Positions 1-5,003 of a DNA stretch of 7,939 nucleotides are shown here, one piece after another. The notes beneath the pieces were generated by a model. The model had not been told where the DNA came from, ran no database searches, and saw nothing but the letters and a program-made list of their open reading frames with translations. How positions within the stretch are numbered: the first letter of the stretch is position 1; each line of letters starts with the position of its first letter. The position numbers and the translations under genes are program-made. The stretch is from an uncultured Gemmatimonadales bacterium (GTDB taxonomy: Bacteria; Gemmatimonadota; Gemmatimonadetes; JACCXV01; JAHWKZ01): NCBI GenBank assembly GCA_947259315.1, contig CAMYLR010000024.1:143225-151163 (forward strand). Reading direction: 5' to 3'.

Positions 1-1
1 A

Positions 2-748
2 ACAGACCGTCCCTACAGCTGGTCGCCCGACGGCTCAAAGATCGCGTTCTCAACCGACCGCGACGGAAACTTCGAGGTCTACGTCATGGACGCCGACGGC
101 TCGAACCCGATGAACCTCACCAATAATGCGGCTTTTGACGGTGAGCCGAGTTGGTCGCCTTTTGCTTTGGATAGCGATGGCGACGGTCTTTCGGACGACG
201 ACGAGATCGCGATAGGTACCGATCCGTTCGATCCCGACACCGACGATGATGGCCTTACTGACGGCGAAGAAGTCGCTCTCGGAACCGACCCGCTCGATCC
301 GGACAGCGATGGCGATGGCCTCACTGACGGGGAAGAGGTCGCTCTCGGGACGGACCCGCTCGATCCCGACACCGACGATGACGGGCTGGACGACGGCGAA
401 GAAGTTGACCTCGGCACCGACCCGCTCGATCCCGACAGCGACGACGACGGGATCGTCGACGGATCGGACCCCGACGTGCTATCCGAAGCGCTCGACTCGA
501 TCCCGGACTCTGCTTTCAAGAGCGGCGACGGTGGTCACCGCAATGCGATGCAGAGCATCCTGGCCGACATCGAGCAGGCGATCGCCGACGGCGACACGGC
601 CGAGGCGATCCGCAAGCTTCAAAACCTGCGACGTAGGGTAGACGGCTGCGGCCCGACAGCCGAAAGAAATGACTGGATCCTCGACTGTCCGAGCCAGCTC
701 ATGGTACGGGATCTGATCGATACGATGATTACCGGCCTGGGCGGTTGA
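2..748 (+). CDS. Secreted TolB-like propeller / thrombospondin type 3 repeat protein, 3' part
   Basis: The reading frame is open from the left edge, so the 5' end is missing; 248 residues are visible. Residues 1-55 hold PD40/TolB-type beta-propeller blades ([12 protein letters not shown], then [17 protein letters not shown], then EPSWSPF). The ATG at 86 lies inside a blade and is not the start. Residues 57-158 are thrombospondin type 3-like calcium repeats (DxDxDG.xDGEE...GTDPLDPD). Residues 159-248 form a probably helical tail with two cysteines (VDGCG, ILDC) ending in [14 protein letters not shown]; similar tails occur at the end of secreted proteins (FIMAH-like), but I cannot assign it firmly. 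In known families TSP3 repeats bind Ca2+ and stiffen extracellular proteins, and PD40 propellers mediate protein contacts. Export is inferred, because the signal peptide lies outside the window. A rho-independent terminator follows 64 bp after the stop. Its promoter and any riboswitch are off the window. Confidence 0.88.
   Translation, partial: TDRPYSWSPDGSKIAFSTDRDGNFEVYVMDADGSNPMNLTNNAAFDGEPSWSPFALDSDGDGLSDDDEIAIGTDPFDPDTDDDGLTDGEEVALGTDPLDPDSDGDGLTDGEEVALGTDPLDPDTDDDGLDDGEEVDLGTDPLDPDSDDDGIVDGSDPDVLSEALDSIPDSAFKSGDGGHRNAMQSILADIEQAIADGDTAEAIRKLQNLRRRVDGCGPTAERNDWILDCPSQLMVRDLIDTMITGLGG
170..475 (+). repeat. 54-bp coding tandem repeats (TSP3 calcium loops)
   Basis: Four to five units of 18 codons with pattern [22 protein letters not shown]. 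They are conserved at DNA level as well as protein level (for example gacccgctcgatcc recurs with period 54), which suggests recent unit duplication or homogenisation. Alternating DTDDDG and DSDGDG cores give the Asp ladder expected for Ca2+ binding. Confidence 0.85.
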
Positions 749-812
749 TCGTCCAAGCTCGGCTGAGCCTTTCTTTGGGCGAGGCGAGACGGCCTTGCTC
801 TCGAATCGACGG

Positions 813-842
813 AAGGGGCGGTCCCTGAGGCCGCCCCTTTTT
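813..842 (+). terminator. Rho-independent terminator of the TSP3 gene
   Basis: A 9-bp stem AAGGGGCGG / CCGCCCCTT encloses a 9-nt loop and runs into five Ts (838-842). It lies 64 bp after the stop codon. The stem and part of the loop (GGGGCGGTCC...CCGCCCC) recur after the lipoprotein gene at 2690, so the terminator appears to be part of the repeated cassette design. Confidence 0.85.
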
Positions 843-865
843 CGTCCGTCCGTTGTTTCGAGACT

Positions 866-1038
866 GTGCTAGTAAGAGTGCTAGTTCAGTTCCGTCTTTT
901 TGCCGTATCAGGGTGCGAAGCGCTCCGCAAATAGGCGGAAAACTCCGCGGACTTACGGCTGATTGCCGAAAAAGAGCTGTTTAGCCCCTGCTTGACATGC
1001 AGGAGGTCACTGGTTCGAATCCAGTGCCGCCCACCATG
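866..1038 (+). repeat. 173-bp cassette-end block, copy 1 (ends in tRNA-Val 3' half)
   Basis: Aligns without any indel to 2745-2917, with about 18 mismatches by hand count (about 90% identity). Parts in order: two direct TGCTAGT heptamers 12 bp apart (867-873, 879-885); a hairpin-capable inverted repeat TCCGC-AAATAG-GCGGA; a TCCGCGGA palindrome; a more diverged stretch (961-986); then the 3' half of a tRNA. Conservation is highest in the tRNA part (one mismatch in about 52 bp). This fits an attachment site: an element-derived arm joined to a displaced tRNA 3' end. No integrase gene is adjacent. Confidence 0.85.
987..1036 (+). pseudogene. tRNA-Val(GAC) 3' half, copy 1
   Basis: Contains an intact anticodon arm (CCTGC, loop TTGACAT with anticodon GAC at 994-996, GCAGG), variable loop, T arm (ACTGG TTCGAAT CCAGT), the 3' acceptor strand GCCGCCC, discriminator A and encoded CCA. 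The 5' acceptor strand (GGGCGGY expected) and D arm are absent: the 26 bases upstream do not resemble a tRNA. It therefore cannot make a functional tRNA and looks like the fragment left when an element integrates at the anticodon loop or 3' end of a tRNA gene. Confidence 0.88.
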
Positions 1039-1117
1039 CACAGCAACAAACAAAACGCTTCCTGCCTATACACGTTCTTGTGTAAGTTCTAAAACTTTGG
1101 TTGTACCGTGTCTGTTT

Positions 1118-1207
1118 CAGATCAGTTACACCGCGCGTAAGAGTCTCGCCTACGCGACGACGGGTTTTCCCCCACAGACAGCCACGTCTTGGTCGCACTA
1201 CAGTTGA
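1118..1207 (+). repeat. Conserved pre-riboswitch leader, copy A
   Basis: Homologous to 2927-3023 and 6805-6916. The riboswitch-proximal 52 bp (1171-1222) match 6880-6931 with three mismatches. Copy A lacks the roughly 20-bp segment around ACAAACAAACGAGTACAC seen in the other two. A weak sigma70-like pair (CAGACA 1175-1180, 18-bp spacer, TACAGT 1199-1204) is shared with copy C and would start transcription next to riboswitch helix P1; this promoter call is tentative. The bases 1039-1117, between the tRNA remnant and this leader, show nothing I can name. Confidence 0.6.
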
Positions 1208-1326
1208 GGTAATAACCCCGACAAGGGCAAACCCGGCGAAAGCCGGAGACGCAAAGCCACGGGTCCTCGCTCCCTCCGCGACGCCGTACCGACGCCACGA
1301 AGGTTTCAAGACCGCCGAGCTACCGA
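1206..1326 (+). promoter_or_regulatory. c-di-GMP-I (GEMM-I) riboswitch, copy A
   Basis: Carries the two hallmark GEMM-I strings in order: AGGGCAAACC (1224-1233) and GACGCAAAGCCACGGG (1248-1263). Between them is a P2 hairpin CCGGC-GAAA-GCCGG (1233-1246) with the conserved GNRA tetraloop that docks into P3. The 3' part CCGCCGAGCTACCG (1312-1325) matches the closing segment of the class, and its TACC (1321-1324) can pair with GGTA (1208-1211) to form P1. P3 seems longer than usual, making the domain about 120 nt. It lies 62 nt upstream of the lipoprotein ATG, in the same orientation, so c-di-GMP control of that gene is expected. GGTA recurs at 1362-1365 just before the Shine-Dalgarno and could compete for the P1 3' strand, which hints at the switching mechanism. 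Confidence 0.86.
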
Positions 1327-1387
1327 AGGCACCGTCTCAGACCTCACCTCGAAAGAAAGCAGGTAACCCCCCACCAAGGAGCAGCCA

Positions 1388-2659
1388 ATGCGACACCTCC
1401 TTTTGTCTCCCTTTGTTGCCGCACTGTTCGTGCTCGGCTGCAATGAAACGCCGACGCAGCCGATCGATACTGACCTTCCGCGCGCGGTGTCGCCGAGTGC
1501 TCTAGGCAGCTTCACAACGTCGGCCGATTTCGATGGCGCGAGTGATCCCTTCTTCGTCCGAACGACCCCCTTTTCGTTTCATCCGACGATAGGGCCTGAT
1601 CCTATAGTGGCCGGTCCCGATGGGTTTTCTGATGGGCGGTACCTGCGCCTCTTCAACTTTTCATTTCTCCACGCGGTCAACGTTGGGTTCGACGAGGCCA
1701 CCGCGGACCCGGTCATCGCAGCAACGGTCGAATTCGATTTTCGGCTGACGTGCAGAGGCAATCGCACCGGGTTCGGCGGCGGCGGCTGTGGCGACGGCTT
1801 TCAGATGTCGCTCCTGCCGACCTCAGACATGGGTCCGACGGGACCGATTCCCGCCGTATTAACCGAACGGCAGGTGCTGGACGACGACCCACCCCATGAA
1901 GGGATTATCCCTCTGACCAGTGGCCTCGTCATCTTGACGTTCAATACGTTCAACAACGGCTCTGGGGAGACCAACAACAACGTCGAGATACAAACGCGGG
2001 GCAGTGGTCCTCCACAGAAATTCCCCCTCGATCCGATGGTCTTCGACATCGCGACCGGCCTGGGCCAGGCCCGGGGCGAGTTCCAGCACGCGCGCCTCGA
2101 TCTGCAACTGACACCGCCCCGGTCGGTGACGCTTGTTCTCACCGACGCACTTGGCGCGAGCATCACGCCGTTCTCCATACCGCTCGATGCCGGTGCGCAG
2201 CCATACGAGATGCGGCTGGCATTCGGCGGTCGAAACGGACAGGCAAGCAATGGAATCGATCTCGACAACATCGTCGCCACGTTCATCACCGATGTTCTCA
2301 TCGAGGTCGATGTCGACATCAAACCGGGCAGCGATCCGAACTCGATAAACCCCAAGAGCATGGGTGTCGTGCCGGTGGCGATCCTCGGGGGCGATGTGTT
2401 TGACGTGACCGATGTGGATGTGACGACGCTCGCGTTTGGGCCAGCTGGCGCCGCGCCTAGCCATGACCTGTCGAATCCGGCCACCTATGCGGACCATCTT
2501 CAGGACGTGAACAGTGATGGCTTCACGGACTTGGTCTCCCACTACCGTCAGAAGGAAACCGGGCTGGCGGTCGGCGATACCGAGGCGTGCATCACAGGGG
2601 AGAGTTTTGGCGGTGCTCCGATCGAGGGTTGTGACGCCGTCAGCGTGCTAGACAAGTAA
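1388..2659 (+). CDS. Lipoprotein with lectin-like middle and calcium-loop C-terminal domain
   Basis: 423 residues. The start is supported by AAGGAG (1376-1381) six bases upstream and by a lipoprotein signal peptide with lipobox VLGC, giving lipidated Cys18. Residues about 40-300 look like an all-beta, concanavalin A/lectin-like sandwich (VEFDFRL at 114-120, GDGFQMSLLP at 135-144, TLVLTDALG, MRLAFGGRNG, then DLDNIVATF near 291-299); this fold call is inference. Residues 307-420 match a recurring secreted C-terminal domain: VDIKPGSDPNSINP, VVPVAILG, DVNSDGFTDLVSHY (a Ca2+-loop-like DxNxDG), GDTEACITG and IEGCD. The paired Cys401 and Cys415 may form a disulfide. No catalytic motif is visible, so a surface binding or adhesion role is the most that can be inferred. 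The gene is monocistronic, between the copy A riboswitch and its own terminator. Confidence 0.88.
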   Translation: MRHLLLSPFVAALFVLGCNETPTQPIDTDLPRAVSPSALGSFTTSADFDGASDPFFVRTTPFSFHPTIGPDPIVAGPDGFSDGRYLRLFNFSFLHAVNVGFDEATADPVIAATVEFDFRLTCRGNRTGFGGGGCGDGFQMSLLPTSDMGPTGPIPAVLTERQVLDDDPPHEGIIPLTSGLVILTFNTFNNGSGETNNNVEIQTRGSGPPQKFPLDPMVFDIATGLGQARGEFQHARLDLQLTPPRSVTLVLTDALGASITPFSIPLDAGAQPYEMRLAFGGRNGQASNGIDLDNIVATFITDVLIEVDVDIKPGSDPNSINPKSMGVVPVAILGGDVFDVTDVDVTTLAFGPAGAAPSHDLSNPATYADHLQDVNSDGFTDLVSHYRQKETGLAVGDTEACITGESFGGAPIEGCDAVSVLDK

Positions 2660-2689
2660 CACGTCGCCACGGTTCGGAGTGAAGATCAC

Positions 2690-2719
2690 GGGGCGGTCCA
2701 TCAGGGCCGCCCCTGTTTT
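2690..2719 (+). terminator. Rho-independent terminator of the lipoprotein gene
   Basis: A stem GGGGCGG (2690-2696) / CCGCCCC (2707-2713) is followed by TGTTTT, 31 bp after the stop. The stem and loop edge are nearly the same as the terminator at 813-842, although the genes are unrelated. Confidence 0.78.
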
Positions 2720-2744
2720 GTGCCGTGGTGTTGCCCTCAGAGGT

Positions 2745-2917
2745 GCGCTAGTAAGTGTGCTAGTTCAGTTCCGTCATTTTGCCATACTAGGGTGCGAAGC
2801 GGTCCGCAAATAGGCGGAAAACTCCACGGATTTACGGCATAATGACGAAAAAGCGCGGTTTAACGCCTGCTTGACACGCAGGAGGTCACTGGTTCGAATC
2901 CAGTGCCGCCCACCATG
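2745..2917 (+). repeat. 173-bp cassette-end block, copy 2 (ends in tRNA-Val 3' half)
   Basis: Second copy of 866-1038 at an exact offset of 1879 bp with no indels. It keeps the GCTAGT direct repeats, the TCCGC-AAATAG-GCGGA inverted repeat and the tRNA end; the TCCGCGGA palindrome is altered to TCCACGGA. Most differences cluster in the 20-25 bp just before the tRNA fragment. Together with copy 1 it delimits the lipoprotein cassette. Confidence 0.85.
2866..2915 (+). pseudogene. tRNA-Val(GAC) 3' half, copy 2
   Basis: Same 50 nt as copy 1 except for one anticodon-loop base: CCTGC TTGACAC GCAGG, anticodon GAC at 2873-2875, T arm, GCCGCCC, A, CCA. No D arm or 5' acceptor strand lies upstream. It is a displaced tRNA end rather than a gene. 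Confidence 0.88.
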
Positions 2918-2926
2918 TAACCATTG

Positions 2927-3023
2927 TAGACCAACCGTACCGTGCGTGGGGTTATCACCTACAGCAGAGCAGCTTTTCCCACACAAACAAACGAGTACAC
3001 TCCCACAGACACTCGTGTTGAGG
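2927..3023 (+). repeat. Conserved pre-riboswitch leader, copy B
   Basis: Shares GTGGGGTTATCACCTAC, ACAAACAAACGAGTACAC and CCCACAGACA with copy C (6805-6916). It diverges near its end (cactcgtgttgaggt in place of the TACAGT-containing stretch), so the tentative promoter element of copies A and C is not preserved. An inverted repeat GTGGG/CCCAC is kept between copies B and C. Confidence 0.55.
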
Positions 3024-3090
3024 TCGGAGTAGGCTTGAAGTAACAACCCCGACAAAGACAAACCCCCGAAAGACGGGGACCTCTGGGCCT
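3019..3090 (+). promoter_or_regulatory. Truncated, probably dead c-di-GMP-I riboswitch, copy B
   Basis: Aligns with the 5' half of the other two copies (TAACAACCCCGACAA, then CAAACCC, GAAAG, ACGGGGAC) but has lost what defines the class. AGGGCAAACC has become AAGACAAACC, GACGCAAAGC has become GACCTCTGGG, and P3 and the P1 3' strand are missing because the sequence joins directly to the ribosome binding site of the next gene. A 17-bp insertion also splits GAGGT from AACAACC. Ligand binding is not expected. The gene below it may have escaped c-di-GMP control. Confidence 0.7.
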
Positions 3091-3108
3091 TGTTGCTGGA
3101 GTAGACCT

Positions 3109-3960
3109 ATGAAACCCCACAAAGAGCCGTATGACGCGCGGTGTTCGATTCCCGGTTCAACAAGATGGCTGGGTAGGCGTGGCATTCTTGGCAGTACTAC
3201 GATCGTGGCGCTGCTCATCCTGAATGCAGTCTCCCTCCCTCGACCGACGCTAGCACAAGAACCTGAGAACGAACGCTCGATAGTGAGCATGTTCCTTCAG
3301 ATAAAGCCTGTCCCCGATCAGGGAGGTGGCCTGCGGCTGGCGAACGTGATCCAAGACGATGTCCCAGAAGCACTGGGCGGTCTCATCTTGATGAAACCGT
3401 CGGCTAATGATCCAGATCTGGTCGCCGAGTATAGGCTCACCGTAATCCGCCACGGAAGTTGCTCCGTAGAAGCAAGCAAGCAGTTGCAGGATGACATCAC
3501 GCTCGCGTTGCGCGAGGCCGAGGTCGAAGGGGTTAGCCTCGCCCCGAGAGACTGTGTTGAGATCTCTACAGCGGAACAGGCTAGTGCCGACAAAGACGTC
3601 GATGAGTGGCTAACCCATCACTGGCGCCAGGAGGAGATCAGTCCTGAAGAGGAACCCATCGTGGTTGTTAGCACCGTGGCGACTTCGGGGGACCTGGTGC
3701 GACTTGCCGCCGCTGCCACCAATCCCGACGATGTGCACAGTGCACAAATCACGCACAAGGGTACGAGCGTTTCGCTTCAGTTGTTTATGGTCGGTTCCTG
3801 CAGTACCCATGTCGTGGAGGGAGTGCTGAGACAGATAAGGCGGGTCGCGCGGTGGATGGGTGTGGATGTCAGCTTCCTTGGGCCCGAGTGTCTGAAGGCC
3901 CTTGTTGAGATGGGACAGGACGAGGTGCGTCGATACGATCCCGACGAAATGCCCAAATAA
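3109..3960 (+). CDS. Secreted protein with two Cys-bounded repeat domains, function unknown
   Basis: 283 residues, not recognised as a named family. The start has GGAG (3098-3101) seven bases upstream. A long n-region with several Arg precedes a hydrophobic stretch (about 26-43) and a likely signal peptidase I site LA|Q (49/50). The mature protein has four cysteines in two matching pairs: GSC118...C149 and GSC231...C261. Each pair brackets a similar 30-residue beta-helix-beta-like segment after a hydrophobic strand (YRLTVIRHGSCS versus VSLQLFMVGSCS; GVSLAPRDC versus DVSFLGPEC). I read this as an internal duplication with one disulfide per copy. It is the first gene of a two-gene operon, 23 bp before the next start, and sits behind the truncated riboswitch. 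Periplasmic or extracellular location is inferred. Confidence 0.78.
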   Translation: MKPHKEPYDARCSIPGSTRWLGRRGILGSTTIVALLILNAVSLPRPTLAQEPENERSIVSMFLQIKPVPDQGGGLRLANVIQDDVPEALGGLILMKPSANDPDLVAEYRLTVIRHGSCSVEASKQLQDDITLALREAEVEGVSLAPRDCVEISTAEQASADKDVDEWLTHHWRQEEISPEEEPIVVVSTVATSGDLVRLAAAATNPDDVHSAQITHKGTSVSLQLFMVGSCSTHVVEGVLRQIRRVARWMGVDVSFLGPECLKALVEMGQDEVRRYDPDEMPK

Positions 3961-3983
3961 CGAGTAGCTGAGAGAGAAGAACC

Positions 3984-4928
3984 GTGTATCCTGGTCGTAT
4001 CGGAACGTTTGGGTTGGCCGTGGTCGTGCTCCTTCTGGTGAATCCGGTTGGGGCACATGCTCAGGTCCCGGCGACCGACCAGGGGTGGCTTGACGCTTAT
4101 CAAGCGGCGTTGCGCCAGCCTCCAGTTGCGGCCGCAAGTCTGGAGTACGTGATCGCGCAGATCCGTCGGAACCCGCCCGTCGCATTTGCTGAGGGCTACT
4201 GGGTAAGTCCCATCGACCTCTTTGGTCTGTTTGCGGATCCCGTCGTAAGAGCCACTCTGGACTCGACTTCGGGCGGGAGACCCACCGCACTGGCGTTTAC
4301 CCCGACCGCGCTTACTCAACCACTAGCATTACCCTATGTCGGCACGTTCACATGGATCGAAGAAAAAGACACACAGGTCACAAGTGTCTTTGTCGCTGCC
4401 GTACAGGATCCAGATAACGTCGTTATCGAGCGCCTACCTCCTCCGCACACCGATCCAGTGGATGAGCCGGAGTGTTATTTCTTTTGCGGTGACCCTGATG
4501 CCTGGGATTTTGATGGCGACGGGTCACCGAATACGACGGACCTGGACGACGACGGAGATGGCGTTCCAGATCAAGCGGACCACTATCCCTACTGGGCGGG
4601 GGGAAGCGATTGTGATTGCGACATCCAATACATCGGGCTCACCGACAAGTTCTCGGAAGGGATCAAGGAGGCGGTGCTAGCGGCTTGGGGTCTGATCGAG
4701 TCGGTAGGAACAGATGCCACAAGCGAAAAGCTGGGATCGATATCCGATGCGACTGGCGACATACGCTTCGTTTTCCCGGACCTGCCCGATGGCTGCCCGA
4801 ACGCGTGTGACCCAAGCGTTCGTTACGTGAGCACCGATCCGAACGATTGCGCCCGCCTTCGGTTTCGATGCGCGGACGACGAAGAGCCCTTCTCGAACGA
4901 ATGCGGCTGCGGCTGTCAGCGTCGCTAG
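3984..4928 (+). CDS. Secreted Cys-rich protein with a calcium-binding Asp-repeat
   Basis: 314 residues from a GTG start that directly precedes the signal peptide; the upstream AGAGAGAAGA is only a weak Shine-Dalgarno, which fits translational coupling to the gene 23 bp upstream. The signal peptide is MYPGR plus a hydrophobic core (about 10-24), with a likely cleavage AHA|Q at 26/27. Residues 172-200 carry a TSP3/EF-like Asp ladder (DFDGDGSPN, DLDDDGDGVPDQAD). Cysteines appear at 164, 168, 210, 212, 271, 275, 289, 296 and in the C-terminal CGCGC (307-311) after EEPFSNE; an 'F.xxCGCGC' ending recurs in secreted proteins of environmental bacteria. The first 140 mature residues are not recognised. 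No enzyme motif is visible. No terminator was found before the tRNA remnant at 4962, and the next gene is convergent. Confidence 0.82.
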   Translation: MYPGRIGTFGLAVVVLLLVNPVGAHAQVPATDQGWLDAYQAALRQPPVAAASLEYVIAQIRRNPPVAFAEGYWVSPIDLFGLFADPVVRATLDSTSGGRPTALAFTPTALTQPLALPYVGTFTWIEEKDTQVTSVFVAAVQDPDNVVIERLPPPHTDPVDEPECYFFCGDPDAWDFDGDGSPNTTDLDDDGDGVPDQADHYPYWAGGSDCDCDIQYIGLTDKFSEGIKEAVLAAWGLIESVGTDATSEKLGSISDATGDIRFVFPDLPDGCPNACDPSVRYVSTDPNDCARLRFRCADDEEPFSNECGCGCQRR

Positions 4929-4961
4929 CAAGTTCGCGATCAAACCGAGACTGATCAGGAA

Positions 4962-4991
4962 CACTGGTTCGAATCCCAGTGCCTCCCACCA
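4962..4991 (+). pseudogene. tRNA 3' remnant, copy 3 (T arm and acceptor end)
   Basis: A T-arm-like hairpin CACTGG-TTCGAATC-CCAGTG is followed by CCTCCC-A-CCA. It differs from copies 1 and 2 by an extra C after TTCGAAT and by CCTCCC for CCGCCC. The anticodon arm is gone and the preceding sequence does not match the 173-bp block. It marks the end of the two-gene cassette, 33 bp after its last stop codon. Confidence 0.7.
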
Positions 4992-5003
4992 TGTAGCTAT
5001 TCC
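4985..5003 (+). repeat. Direct repeat flanking the K+ channel unit, left copy
   Basis: CCCACCATGTAGCTATTCC matches 6787-6805 at 18 of 19 positions. The pair encloses the channel gene at a spacing of 1802 bp. The stop codon and last Glu codon of the channel (minus strand) lie within this copy. Confidence 0.75.

Noticed and set aside
79-519. Minus-strand Ser/Pro-rich ORF
   Set aside because: Antisense shadow of the Asp-rich TSP3 repeats; low-complexity composition follows from GAC/GAT codons on the other strand.
961-1036. Complete tRNA-Val gene
   Set aside because: The 5' acceptor strand (GGGCGGY) and D arm are absent at the required position in both long copies, so only 3' halves are present.
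866-1038. Integron attC site
   Set aside because: No R'/R'' core (RYYYAAC/GTTRRRY) pairing was seen; the conserved end is tRNA-derived instead, so any recombinase is more likely of the tRNA-targeting type.
1801-2542. Two long minus-strand ORFs opposite the lipoprotein gene
   Set aside because: The plus-strand frame has a lipobox, a ribosome site and a recognisable C-terminal domain; the antisense frames show no domain, signal peptide or ribosome site.
2774-3061. Minus-strand ORF with GGRHWIRTSDLLRVKQALN, and similar ones at 1007-1309 and 4663-4992
   Set aside because: These are the well-known false proteins produced by reading across a tRNA on the antisense strand; they overlap the tRNA remnants and leaders and lack a ribosome site or coding bias.
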